Positions 11,660-21,500 of a stretch of 64,000 nt of DNA are shown one piece after another. Origin of the DNA: Leptospira johnsonii (lineage in GTDB: Bacteria > Spirochaetota > Leptospiria > Leptospirales > Leptospiraceae); contig NZ_BFAY01000012.1 in NCBI RefSeq assembly GCF_003112675.1, positions 124,001 through 188,000 of the forward strand, given 5' to 3'. The notes below the pieces were generated by a model that saw only the letters and a list, made by a program, of their open reading frames with translations, ran no database searches and had not been told where the DNA came from. The position numbers and the translations under genes are program-made. Numbering within the stretch: the stretch's first letter is position 1; every line of letters starts with the position of its first letter.

Positions 11660-12787
11660 CTATTTTACTTTCTCCCACCAAGATTCAGAAACCGGATCCT
11701 TTTGTAGGTCCAACCATTCTCCCGGTTTAGGAGTGGCTAGGCGGACACCGTTTTGATCGGCTCCTTGTTTTGTTCTCAAAATTGGTTCATCCCAAGAATG
11801 AATAGCAAGATTGAAAGTCGCCCAATGCACCGGAAGCATAGTTTTACCTTTGAGATCTAAATGGGCCTGGACAGCGCTTTCAGGACTCATATGAATTCCT
11901 TCCCAGGTCCAATCATAAGCTCCAACTTTGATTGAAGTTAGATCGAATGGTCCTAACTTTTTACCTATCTCAGTAAAATGAGAAGAGTAACCGGTATCCC
12001 CGCTATGGAAAAATTTATGTTTAGGTCCAATCAGGCTCCAGGAAGACCAGAGAGTGGATTTCCCGCTGAATAGGCCTCTTCCTGAATAATGAACTGCAGG
12101 AGTGCAGATAATTTCAATATTCTTAATATTCCCTTTCTCCCACCAATCCAGTTCTATGATCTGGTTTTCCGGTACTCCCCAGGATTCCAAATGAGCACCT
12201 ATACCCAAGGGAACGAAATATTTTGTACCCTTCTTTGCTAAAAATTGAGCAACAGTCATATCCAGATGATCGTAATGATCGTGCGAGATCACGACCGCAT
12301 CTATATTAGGAAGTTCTGATAGTTCTAACGGTAAAGGGAAAAGTCTCCCGGGGCCGATACTTTCAAACGGAGAAACTTTCCCGGAAAAAACAGGATCGGT
12401 GAAAATACGTATCCCGTCTATCTCGACCAGCACGGAAGAATGTCCGAACCAAATTGCCCTGAGTCCTGGTGTTACAGGATCTGAAAAAGTTTTTAAGTCC
12501 GGTTTTTGGACAGGAATAGGAGAGGGGGGAATCCTCACTTCCGAGCCGAAAAGTTGCCTTTTCATAACGCCTATATAATCTCCGGAGCTAAGCATCGGAA
12601 CAAACGGATCGTTTTCGAACTTACCATCATGGAACATCTTGGAAGTTTTCATTTTGTCCAGTCTAGTCCCGCTCGGGCTTCCTCCGAAGGAGCTCAAACA
12701 GGCTGTTTGGCATAAAACCAATAAGAACAAACCGAATAGAACAAATGAAGTGTAAATCGTAACTTTCTGTGCTTTTTTTCCGAACAT
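11660..12787 (-). CDS. Lipoprotein, metallo-beta-lactamase fold (NAPE-PLD-like hydrolase)
   Basis: A 375-residue MBL-fold hydrolase anchored as a lipoprotein: the signal peptide ends in the lipobox QTAC with Cys30. Metal-binding motifs include VVISHDHYDHLD (HxHxDH, residues about 170-177), the Asp of FFHSGDTGYSSHF and the late His of LPVHWATFNLAIHSWDEP. The last motif and the opening HSSVLVEIDGIRIFTDPVFS are typical of N-acyl-phosphatidylethanolamine phospholipase D and its bacterial relatives (the RomA/UlaG side of the fold). A role in hydrolysing a phospholipid or N-acyl lipid at the envelope is a reasonable inference; the substrate is unknown. Confidence 0.82.
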   Translation of the reverse strand: MFGKKAQKVTIYTSFVLFGLFLLVLCQTACLSSFGGSPSGTRLDKMKTSKMFHDGKFENDPFVPMLSSGDYIGVMKRQLFGSEVRIPPSPIPVQKPDLKTFSDPVTPGLRAIWFGHSSVLVEIDGIRIFTDPVFSGKVSPFESIGPGRLFPLPLELSELPNIDAVVISHDHYDHLDMTVAQFLAKKGTKYFVPLGIGAHLESWGVPENQIIELDWWEKGNIKNIEIICTPAVHYSGRGLFSGKSTLWSSWSLIGPKHKFFHSGDTGYSSHFTEIGKKLGPFDLTSIKVGAYDWTWEGIHMSPESAVQAHLDLKGKTMLPVHWATFNLAIHSWDEPILRTKQGADQNGVRLATPKPGEWLDLQKDPVSESWWEKVK

Positions 12788-12878
12788 AAAACTCTCTTTG
12801 TTGGAGGTCCTACAAGATCTTACTTCCAGGTTTTTAAAATCAGAAAATCTGAGTTACTCGACTTTTTTGGGAAGAAGT

Positions 12879-12906
12879 TTGACAAGATTCCCCTAGGATC
12901 TATGAT
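12879..12906 (+). promoter_or_regulatory. Sigma-70-type promoter for the haloalkane dehalogenase
   Basis: TTGACA at 12879-12884 and TATGAT at 12901-12906 with a 16-bp spacer. Transcription would begin near 12913, giving a leader of about 35 nt before the ATG at 12949. This is among the cleanest -35/-10 pairs in the window. Confidence 0.55.
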
Positions 12907-12948
12907 CTGAGCCCTTGTATAAAGTACATCCGTTCTGGTAGATTTGGT

Positions 12949-13848
12949 ATGCAAACTTATTTAGAAACTCCCTCCGAATGTTTTTCCAACTTAAAGGATT
13001 ATCCTTTCTCTCCTCATTTTATTTCAGTAGGAGAATTCAAAATGCATTATGTGAACGAGGGTCCTAAGGGTGCAAAAGAGACGGTTTTATTATTACATGG
13101 AGAACCTAGTTGGTCTTATCTTTACAGAAAGATGATACCTCCTTTATCAGAAAAAGGTTATAGAGTGATCGCACCTGACCTGATCGGTTTTGGAAAATCG
13201 GATAAACCCACGGATCTAGGAACTTATACGTATAAAAATCATGTGGAATGGCTGAAAAACTTTATTGTAGGTTTGGATTTGCATAATATCACACTCTTCT
13301 GTCAAGATTGGGGAGGGCTTTTGGGCTTAAGAGCTGTGGCGGAGTTGGATTCTCGATTTGTTAGAGTATGCGCTGCGAATACTTTTTTGCCTACGGGAGA
13401 TATTCCTCCTAAGGAAGATTTTTTGAAATGGCTTCGTTTCTCCCAAGAGGTCAGTAAACTTCCGGTAGGAAAGATCATCCAAAACGGATGTGTGAGTAAA
13501 TTAAGTCCCGATATTGTTCATGCGTACGATTCTCCTTATCCGGATGAGTCTTATAAAGCGGGAGCTAGAAAATTTCCTACTTTAGTTCCGATCTCTCCTG
13601 ATAATCCAGAAACGGAAAGGAACCGCCAAGCCTGGATGTTTTATAAAAATTGGACAAAACCTTTTATAACTATGTTCAGCGATTCGGATCCGATTACCAA
13701 GGGTGGAGATATTTTCTTTAGAAGAACTATCCCAGGTGCAAAAGGGCAAAAACATACGGTAATCCAAGGAGCAGGACACTTTCTACAGGAAGAAAAAGGT
13801 GAACTACTTGCGGAACTTCTTTCGGAATTTATCCAAAACAATCCGTAG
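12949..13848 (+). CDS. dhmA: Haloalkane dehalogenase (subfamily I, DhlA/DhmA-like)
   Basis: A 299-residue alpha/beta-hydrolase. The oxyanion-hole motif HGEPSW is characteristic of haloalkane dehalogenases. The nucleophile elbow CQDWGG has Asp120 as nucleophile followed by a halide-stabilising Trp121. The catalytic acid lies in SDSDPITKGGD and the His in QGAGHFLQEEKGE. It hydrolyses carbon-halogen bonds of haloalkanes to alcohol and halide in the cytosol; the natural substrate in leptospires is unknown. No signal peptide is present. It converges tail-to-tail with the enoyl-CoA hydratase gene with no gap. Length and all catalytic residues are normal for the family. Confidence 0.88.
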   Translation: MQTYLETPSECFSNLKDYPFSPHFISVGEFKMHYVNEGPKGAKETVLLLHGEPSWSYLYRKMIPPLSEKGYRVIAPDLIGFGKSDKPTDLGTYTYKNHVEWLKNFIVGLDLHNITLFCQDWGGLLGLRAVAELDSRFVRVCAANTFLPTGDIPPKEDFLKWLRFSQEVSKLPVGKIIQNGCVSKLSPDIVHAYDSPYPDESYKAGARKFPTLVPISPDNPETERNRQAWMFYKNWTKPFITMFSDSDPITKGGDIFFRRTIPGAKGQKHTVIQGAGHFLQEEKGELLAELLSEFIQNNP

Positions 13849-14601
13849 TCAGACTTTCTGCTTAATAGATTTTGCATATTCGGAGACAATTTTCAGAAAG
13901 TTTGGATTTTCCAAAAACTCTTTGAATAGATCGAATTCCTTTTTTAGATTTTCGTGAAGATTTCCTTGGAAAAAATTATTCGAGATCTCTTTTTCTGCCC
14001 GGATAAGATTTGAATCCCATTGGGAGAGCTTCTCCAATACTTTTAGACCTTTTGCGATTGAGTCACCTTCCGTAACGACTTCGTCTATAATTCCTAACTC
14101 CAGCGCATATTGTGATCGGATTGGATCTCCTAATAATGTTAGGGATAATGCTTTTGTCGGACCTACTTTTCTTGCGAGAGTGATGATCAAAGGAGGACCT
14201 CCGAAACGAATTTCAGGTCGGAATAAGAATGTTTTCTTTTCGGCTAGAATATAATCTCCGGAAAGTGCGAGATCAAAACCTCCTGCAGAACAAAAACCTT
14301 TTAATACGCACACCAGAGGTTTAGGAAAAGAGTAAAGTTCATAATGATATTCTAAAATACGGTGGCGGAAAGAATCCAGTTTTGTTTCGATTACTTCTTC
14401 CAGATCGTACCCGCTGCAGAAGTTTTTGCCGTTCGCTCCTAAAAGGACCCCTCTGACCTTAGGATCTTTTTTGGATTCCGAAAAAACCGATTCTAATTCG
14501 TCTCGTATCCTTATATTTAACGCATTATTGGATTCTGGACGGTTTAATAGCACAATCAACAATCCGTCCCTGTTTTCCAAACTCAGATGTTTATAATCCA
14601 T
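13849..14601 (-). CDS. Enoyl-CoA hydratase/isomerase family protein
   Basis: A 250-residue crotonase-fold protein. The oxyanion-hole segments are [17 protein letters not shown] (residues about 53-69) and [21 protein letters not shown] (about 102-122). Only part of the usual Glu pair is evident: the second segment reads [22 protein letters not shown]. Fatty-acid beta-oxidation hydratase or isomerase activity on acyl-CoA is likely, which fits the lipid-dependent carbon metabolism of leptospires. The exact substrate is open. The start at 14601 is followed by the strand [21 protein letters not shown], a standard family opening. Confidence 0.85.
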   Translation of the reverse strand: MDYKHLSLENRDGLLIVLLNRPESNNALNIRIRDELESVFSESKKDPKVRGVLLGANGKNFCSGYDLEEVIETKLDSFRHRILEYHYELYSFPKPLVCVLKGFCSAGGFDLALSGDYILAEKKTFLFRPEIRFGGPPLIITLARKVGPTKALSLTLLGDPIRSQYALELGIIDEVVTEGDSIAKGLKVLEKLSQWDSNLIRAEKEISNNFFQGNLHENLKKEFDLFKEFLENPNFLKIVSEYAKSIKQKV

Positions 14602-14721
14602 AGTGAGCTGTGATAAGGTTTATTTCTAAAAATTCAAATGAAAATGGATTCTTTTTTTATGGAAATTCGGTAACCTTTTTGGTTCGAAGCAGAAATTAAA
14701 GAAAATGGAAAGGAGCCTGAT

Positions 14722-15198
14722 ATGTTATCTAAGATCCGATTTGTCGCCCTTATTTTAGCCGCATTAACTTTAGGAATGAGATTTGCACATGTAATGGAGG
14801 CTGGGCCTAAATTGCATTGGGAAGCTGATCTGTATTTTCAAGTGCAGACAAGCTTGTATAAATATTTTGCGATCATAGGTCCTATCGTGCAGATAGGTTC
14901 CATTCTTCTTATTTTTACAATCGCCTACCTTTCCAGGGGAACAAGGTCCTTTCGTTATACTGTCTTGAGCGGCTTCTCTTTTATTTTTTCTTTAGGAGTT
15001 TGGTTTTTATTTGTGGCACCGGCCGCTTCTCAAATTAAGGAATGGCCCGTTACTCATACTATCCCAGAACATTGGAATAGCATAAGATACGCTTGGCAAT
15101 TTGGACAAGTGGGAGCGTTCAGTTTCGATTTTATCGCGTTTTGTCTTCTGGCGAGTTCCGTTCTTCTAATAAAAGAAGGCTCCATTCAAAAATCTTAA
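14722..15198 (+). CDS. Small integral membrane protein (DUF1772-like)
   Basis: A 158-residue protein with four predicted membrane helices (about 5-22, 48-72, 82-104, 130-152). The conserved-looking stretches LGMRFAHVMEAGPKLHW and PEHWNSIRYAWQFGQVGAF recall DUF1772/anthrone-oxygenase-like membrane proteins, but I hold that loosely. A good ribosome-binding site (AAAGGAG, about 8 bp upstream) supports the ATG at 14722. It stands alone on its strand and overlaps the convergent FadL-like gene by 4 bp. Function unknown. Confidence 0.7.
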   Translation: MLSKIRFVALILAALTLGMRFAHVMEAGPKLHWEADLYFQVQTSLYKYFAIIGPIVQIGSILLIFTIAYLSRGTRSFRYTVLSGFSFIFSLGVWFLFVAPAASQIKEWPVTHTIPEHWNSIRYAWQFGQVGAFSFDFIAFCLLASSVLLIKEGSIQKS

Positions 15199-16583
15199 TC
15201 AAAAGAATAACTGGCTCCCAATAATATCGCAGGGATATCCGATCTTAAAGAATGTTTGAATTCCGCCACTCGGATATCGTCATTTGAGAATACAGCATGA
15301 TTGAAGTTCCAATCTGCAGAACCTCCGTTATAAACTCTTGCAGGAAGATAATATAAAAGAGTAAAATCGAATTTCCATTTTCCGGTAGAATATCCGAAAC
15401 CACCTGAGACCAGATCCTGGACCATAATCCCTGCTTGTAGCGCATTCGTTCCTTCCGATCTTAAGACTCCTGAGTTATGCCTTGCACCTAGTCTATAAGT
15501 CCAATCGTTTACGATCCATTCTCCTCCTATTCCCAAAGCCCAAGAATCGTGATAACTTAAATTCTGAGGGATCACGTTCGTTTGTCCAAACGCAGTCGGA
15601 AAAACAGGAGCGGCTAATGTTTGTTTATAGGTAGAAGTATAAGAAGAATAATTATAATATAATGCGTCTATTCCGATCTTAAAGGTATCTGTTCCATAAG
15701 AAAAACCTAAACCATGTCTTTCTGGAACTGCAAATGTCGCAGAAACTCCTGTTCTACTTGGATAAGGACCAACTTGCATACTTCCATCCAAAGGAACTTT
15801 TGCGGAAGTCTGGTAAGAATAAGCGATCTTTAAAGTTTCGGTGATCTGGTAAGTAGTCCCGAAGATCCCGCCGAGTGCGTATGCACTTTTACTTCTATAA
15901 TCAAAACCTTGGCCGGGCACTTCAATATTTCCCGTAATATCATAAAACTTTTGGTAAGCGATCTGTCTGGAATAAATTCCTTCAACTCCGAATGCTATAG
16001 AAAGTCCGCCGATCTTATAAGAGAGTGCATGAGTGGATTTGACTAGATAAAAAGTAGAAGAATAACTTTCTTGTATTCTTTTCGAATCTCCTATCGGACT
16101 TGGGAGAGTCATTCCCGACCAATTGTTCAAACTTTGGCCGTTAGGCGTGATCCTTGTAAGTCCGGAAACTTCTCCATTTCCTCCGCCCGGTATATAGATC
16201 CCTCCGCCGTAAGTCCATTTTTCGCCGAGTGGAATTCGGATCGCGAAATAGGGAAGCGGGGCGAGCACGTTATAGGATTCCGAGTTTTCGTAGGAAAGAT
16301 TTGGGTCCGGATCTAAGAACCTGTCTTTGTATACTGTACGGATGTACGGTAAAGAAATTCCGAACTCCAACTCTTTTCGATTTTTGAGACTTAAGTTAGC
16401 CGGATTAGTCCCTATGTCCATGGGGGATCCCCCAATGGCTAAATTCACTCCCCCCATACCGCCGTATCTCGCGTTATGAGAAGGTTGGAAAAGTCCTACG
16501 GCTTCTAACTTAGGAGCCAGGAAAGAAATTATAGCTAAGAAGAATAGGGAAAATTTTTTGTGAACTCTAGATCCAAAAAGCAT
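15195..16583 (-). CDS. OmpP1/FadL-family outer-membrane transporter
   Basis: A 462-residue outer-membrane beta-barrel protein. The signal peptide (MLFGSRVHKKFSLFFLAIIS..., cleavage near residue 28) is followed by the FadL hallmark N-terminus: SHNARYGGMGGVNLAIGGSP and TNPANLSLKNRKELEFGISL. The rest is alternating amphipathic strands (GIYIPGGGNGEVSG, YNYSSYTSTY) ending in ILLGASYSFD, with a penultimate aromatic residue typical of Omp85-inserted barrels. FadL proteins let long-chain fatty acids or other hydrophobic compounds cross the outer membrane. This fits the neighbouring acyl-CoA enzyme and the fatty-acid diet of leptospires. Confidence 0.87.
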   Translation of the reverse strand: MLFGSRVHKKFSLFFLAIISFLAPKLEAVGLFQPSHNARYGGMGGVNLAIGGSPMDIGTNPANLSLKNRKELEFGISLPYIRTVYKDRFLDPDPNLSYENSESYNVLAPLPYFAIRIPLGEKWTYGGGIYIPGGGNGEVSGLTRITPNGQSLNNWSGMTLPSPIGDSKRIQESYSSTFYLVKSTHALSYKIGGLSIAFGVEGIYSRQIAYQKFYDITGNIEVPGQGFDYRSKSAYALGGIFGTTYQITETLKIAYSYQTSAKVPLDGSMQVGPYPSRTGVSATFAVPERHGLGFSYGTDTFKIGIDALYYNYSSYTSTYKQTLAAPVFPTAFGQTNVIPQNLSYHDSWALGIGGEWIVNDWTYRLGARHNSGVLRSEGTNALQAGIMVQDLVSGGFGYSTGKWKFDFTLLYYLPARVYNGGSADWNFNHAVFSNDDIRVAEFKHSLRSDIPAILLGASYSFD

Positions 16584-16682
16584 GCTTCAAGGAATTCGTT
16601 ACGGTTTTTTTTACAAGTGCTTTCTTTTTAAAAATCAAAATATAAAACTGGCGCATTCCTGATAAGAGGCTTTAGTTTTAGA

Positions 16683-17807
16683 ATGAATTCGAGCGAGTTA
16701 CGCGCATTACGAAAAGAAACTGATCCATTGGCAGACGAGATTGTCACGAAATATTTTACTGAATCAGCTTTTGACAGACAGAAAACGATGCTCTTTTTTG
16801 ATGCGCTTTCCAAGAACTCGGATCCAATCCCTCCCGGTTTGCCTGACTATCTAGAAAAATATTTTTATGAGACGGAAGATCTTCCTTCTTGGGCAGACAA
16901 GAACAAGATCGCAAAAGGAGAACAGTTATTCTCCACTTATGGTCCTCAGATCCTGATGATGCTTTGTGTAAAGTCTCTTCCAATGGCGTATTCTTGCGGA
17001 GATGGGGCACAAGTACTTTACAAAACCGGAAGATTAATAGAACAGAATGGAGTGATAGATGGGGTCAATCGTAGACTCATGGAAACCACTCAGTTTGTGA
17101 TCTCAGTTGCGCAGGAGAATGGACTGGCGCCTCAAGGAAAAGGGATCCGCACCGCCCAGAAAGTAAGATTGATGCACGCATCTATACGTTATTTTCTTGG
17201 GAAGGGAAAAGATTGGGATCCTGCTTGGGGACAACCGATCAACCAGGAAGATATGGCGGGTACTCTACAATCATTCTCCAGTTTGGTGCTCGAAGGTTTG
17301 GCGCAGTCTTCTTTAAAACTAACTCAGGAAGAAAAAGACGCATACATTCATTTATGGAGAGTGGTGGGCCATTTTATAGGAGTAAAACCTGAACTTTGTC
17401 CCGAGGGATACGATGCTGCACATTCTTTAGGTGAGTCCATATTTAACGACCAACAAAAACCTTCGGATGCGGGTAAGGTACTTGCAAAATCTTTGTTGGA
17501 CTTTATGGAATACATGCTTCCTGGTAATTTATTCGATAATCTTCCATTATTTTTTCTGCAAACATATATGGGACAAAAAACAAGTGAAGTGTTAGGTATT
17601 GGATGGCCGCCTAAAAATCCTTTGGGATTTTTTATGGAAAGGATCTTTCAGGATGTCGATGCTCATGTAGACGGCGATGAGGGGTTCGGAAAGTTAGTCG
17701 CTTATTTTGCTTCCAAACTCCTTTTTTCTATGGATCATTTTTATTACGGCGGGAAAAAAGCTAGGTTTTGGATCCCACCTTCATTAAGAGAGAATTGGAG
17801 ACTATAA
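16683..17807 (+). CDS. MpaB/Lcp-type (DUF2236) haem oxygenase family protein
   Basis: A 374-residue mostly helical protein with the signatures of the DUF2236 family, which includes latex-clearing protein Lcp and the fungal farnesyl-chain-cleaving oxygenase MpaB. These are the central segment RTAQKVRLMHASIRYFLG, where the His is the presumed haem ligand region, and the later WRVVGHFIGVKPELCPEG. No signal peptide is present. Family members oxidatively cleave isoprenoid or polyunsaturated chains. The gene ends 4 bp before the next one, whose product resembles membrane terpene cyclases, so the two likely act on the same prenyl-derived compound. That coupling is inference. Confidence 0.78.
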   Translation: MNSSELRALRKETDPLADEIVTKYFTESAFDRQKTMLFFDALSKNSDPIPPGLPDYLEKYFYETEDLPSWADKNKIAKGEQLFSTYGPQILMMLCVKSLPMAYSCGDGAQVLYKTGRLIEQNGVIDGVNRRLMETTQFVISVAQENGLAPQGKGIRTAQKVRLMHASIRYFLGKGKDWDPAWGQPINQEDMAGTLQSFSSLVLEGLAQSSLKLTQEEKDAYIHLWRVVGHFIGVKPELCPEGYDAAHSLGESIFNDQQKPSDAGKVLAKSLLDFMEYMLPGNLFDNLPLFFLQTYMGQKTSEVLGIGWPPKNPLGFFMERIFQDVDAHVDGDEGFGKLVAYFASKLLFSMDHFYYGGKKARFWIPPSLRENWRL

Positions 17808-17811
17808 AAGG

Positions 17812-18492
17812 ATGAGTTTTTGGCAGACCTTAGCAACGGATCCGGAGTACTTCGGACGTTATACTCTGTTTGAGAATATTTGCCTGCTTTTAGGTGTAGT
17901 TTTCTGGGCCTATATGTATGCAGTTCTTCTAATAGAACCTTTTAAGAAAAAATTCGTCGAGATGCCCGTTTTTATCGCCTGCGGGAACATCATTTGGGAA
18001 TTATTATGGGGTTTCTTCTTTAAAGAACCCATGGGTGCAATATTACTCTGGGGCTATAGACTTGGATTTGTATTGGATATAGTGATTTTCTATCAGGTGA
18101 TCCGATTCGGTAAAAAACAAATTTCCTTGCCATTGTCGGACAAGGGATATAAATTCCTCTTGGGCATTTTGGTGGTGTCTTGGGGATTATTGATCTATAC
18201 CTACTACAAAGGAGGTTACGATCTATTTACCGGATCTAATTCGGCTTATATCTTAAGTCTGATCATTTCGGTGATGTATCCTATCCTGTATCTAAAAACC
18301 GGAAATCCGAACATGTTCTCATATCCGATTTCTTGGGCAAAGTTTTTAGGCAATGGGTTCTTTACGATCTTCATCTTTCAATATTTTCCGGAGCAGTACT
18401 TTGTTCAAACATTGAGCGGACTCGGAACAATAGCAGACATATATTATGTTTGGATCTTTACACGCCAAAAGTATTCGCCCGCTAAAGTGTGA
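17812..18492 (+). CDS. Seven-helix membrane protein resembling integral-membrane terpene cyclases (PaxB/Pyr4-like)
   Basis: A 226-residue protein with about seven closely spaced membrane helices and no signal peptide. Two motifs match what is known of the fungal Pyr4/PaxB class of membrane terpene cyclases. One is ACGNIIWELLWG (NxxWE, whose Glu is catalytically important) in the second helix. The other is TIADIYYVWIF (an Asp in the last helix, equivalent to the second acidic residue). Size and topology also agree. Bacterial relatives exist but most are uncharacterised. It follows the MpaB-like oxygenase by 4 bp. Alternative: an unrelated seven-helix membrane protein that shares WE and D by chance. 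Confidence 0.6.
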   Translation: MSFWQTLATDPEYFGRYTLFENICLLLGVVFWAYMYAVLLIEPFKKKFVEMPVFIACGNIIWELLWGFFFKEPMGAILLWGYRLGFVLDIVIFYQVIRFGKKQISLPLSDKGYKFLLGILVVSWGLLIYTYYKGGYDLFTGSNSAYILSLIISVMYPILYLKTGNPNMFSYPISWAKFLGNGFFTIFIFQYFPEQYFVQTLSGLGTIADIYYVWIFTRQKYSPAKV

Positions 18493-18561
18493 ACTTTAAA
18501 ATTCAGTTCGGGTGGGATTCGGGATCGGCTTTCGGTTTCGAAAAATATAAAATTGGAAACT

Positions 18562-21500
18562 ATGCAGGATTTGTCCACAGACAGAGTTCCTTATGAATTG
18601 GGGGAATTGTTGTACGAGGACAGTTTTTCCCAAACCTATAGGGGGAAATTCGGTAGGGCTAGAGAGCCAAAGATCATTCGGATACAGAGACCGGAGGGGA
18701 AGGAAACCTCTTCGGTGTATTTTCTGAATGAATTCGAATTAGGAAAACTAGTCAGCGATCCTGGTATTCTAAAGCCTGAAGATATGTTCGAAAATTCGGA
18801 CGGTATCTGTCTGGTGTATGAAAACATTCCTTCTAAACTTCTGCACCAAAGTTTAGCTGAGTCTATTTCTCTAGAAACTTTTTTAGATATGGCCCTGGCG
18901 ATCACGGAGAATTTAGCGAAGCTACACTCTTTCGGGATCGTTCATAACCAAATTTCTCCAAGAGCATTTTTCTATAATCCGGATACCGGAGAAACTAAAT
19001 TGGCGTGGTTGGGAGGAGCTTCCTTCCTTCTTTCGGAAAAAGGAAGTTATGCGCCTCTAAGGTATACTTCCGATATTTTACCTTATTGTTCTCCTGAGAA
19101 TACGGGAAGACTAAATCGTCCGGTTGATTTCAGATCGGATGCATATTCTTTAGGTGCCTTGTTCTATAAGATGATTTCCGGCGCCCCTCCATTTGAAACG
19201 GAAGATCCTTTGGAGATGGTGCATTATCATATTGCTAGATCTCCTGTTTCTTTAGCGAAGAAGAGAGAAGATTTCCCTGCAGCAATCTCAACCATAGTGG
19301 ACAAATTGCTCTCCAAGATGCCTGAAGAGAGATACTTCTCTTTGGAAAATCTTATCCATGACTTAAAGAGTATTAAAGATTCTTTAAAGTCCAAGCGTAA
19401 GCTGTCGGAGTTCGTTCCAGGAGTTTATGAAAGAAAGGTAGGCTTTAGAGATTCTCCTCGGATCTATGATAGAGATCGTGAAAGAAAAGAGATCGAATCT
19501 GGTATAGTGAATGTAACTAACGGAAGAAGGTCCGCTATCTTTATAGGGGGAAAATCAGGTACCGGAAAAACAGCTCTAGTAGAAGATGCGATCACATACC
19601 TGGATATTTATTCCGTAGTTCTCTTACGAGGAAAATTCGAAGAAGATAAAAAAGAGATCCCGTATTACGCATTTCGACAGATCATGGACGATCTTTTAAG
19701 AAGGATCCTGCAGAAAAAAGAAGAAGAGATCATTCTACTTAAGAATTTTATGAGGGAAACTCTAGGGGATAATATAGAGATCCTGACCCAATTTTTGCCG
19801 GAGCTTGGAAAAACATTGGGAATTGAAATACCTGCAAAAATGAATAAGAGGCAGAAGGACGAAAAGATACTCTTTGCAGTCGCTCTTAAGTTTTTGACTC
19901 TTTGTTTTGATCGAAAAAATCCCGCCATCATTTTGGTAGATGATCTTCAATGGGCGGATTCTGCCTCTCTCTCATTACTAGAATTTATTTTGAATAGCGA
20001 AGATTGGGAAGGATTACTTTTCGTTTTAACTAGTCGTTCCGAAGATGCGGATTTTTTTCCAAATATCAACGTAAAACAAGGCTCTCCAGGTCTGGATCTG
20101 AGGGAAATACGACTTTCTCCTCTAAACGAACATAGCGTTTTTAAATATGTGTCCGATAGTATCCATGTATCTGCAGAGGATGCAAACCGACTTGCAGAAG
20201 TTCTAGTTTCCAAAACGGGAGGAAATCCTCTATTTCTGCACCAATTCTTAAGATCCTTATACGAAGAAGGGTGCCTGAGCTTTGATCCCAAAACCGCTTA
20301 TCATAGAGTGGACTGGGATAGACTTTTACAAAGAGCGGTTACGGATAACGTTCTAGATCTATTTTTGGATAAGGTGGGAAAACTTCCGGACGAAACTCTG
20401 GAAGTCTTGAGGGTAGGGGCCTGTATCGGAGCTAAATTCGATCTGAAAGATATGTACGATTTTTTCAAGACCAGGCCTGGGGTTTTGTCTAGAGGGATAA
20501 GAGAGGCGATTCGAGAAGGGATCGTATTTTACAGAGAATCTGGAAATATGTTATTTCCAGCCTTACAATATATTTCCCAAAAAAAGATAGAAGAGTCCGG
20601 AATGTATTCTTCTTTATCGGATATCCAATTCCATTTTTCTCACGATAGAATGATCCAAAGTATTTTGGACGCCACAAACTCCCCAGAAAAAGCTAGGATC
20701 CATAACACACTTGCAAAATTACTGATAGAACGTGAGAAAACTTCGGGTGGATCTGAACAGATCTTAGATATTGCAAATCATCTTTTACGTTCCAGAGAGT
20801 TATATACGAACGGACAGGAGAATGAAGACTTCTTCCATTATACGATACTTGCCGGAAATTCTGCAAGAGCCGGTGCTGCTTACGAATCTTCTTATTCTTT
20901 TTTTAGCTTACTAGCTTCTCAACTCAAAGACTCATATTGGCAGAAAGATAGAAAGAATGCGATCCACATCATAAAGTCTTTAGCGGAATCCGCATATTAC
21001 TTATCCAGAAGAGAAGAAGCGGATAAGATAGTATCCGACTTACTATCCAAACTACACAGTCCTTCCGAGAAAGCAGACATTTACCTAATGCAATTAGAGG
21101 TGATGAACGTTTATAACGATTTGGATTCCGCATCTAAGATAGGGATCAAAGCATTACAATCGCTCGGGATAGGTTTCAAGGAAAAGCCGGGATTTTTAGC
21201 TGTATTCGGCGAAGTTTTGAAGATGATCTTCTACAGTAGAGGAAGATCTCCCGAAAAATTAGTACAGGCAAAAGACAGCAAAGATCCATATAAAACAGAA
21301 GCTTTGAACATACTAGTCAACCTTCTGAATTATGGAAAACATATGGATATGAAGGTGATGGCTTATATTTATTTAAAGCTAATCAACCTTACCTTAAAAG
21401 AAGGGAATGCTCCTTTCAGTTTTTTTGGATACGCAGGATTCGGATCCATATTACTTTCCATCAACGGAAATTTCCAGCAATCCATGCGATATTGGACCTT

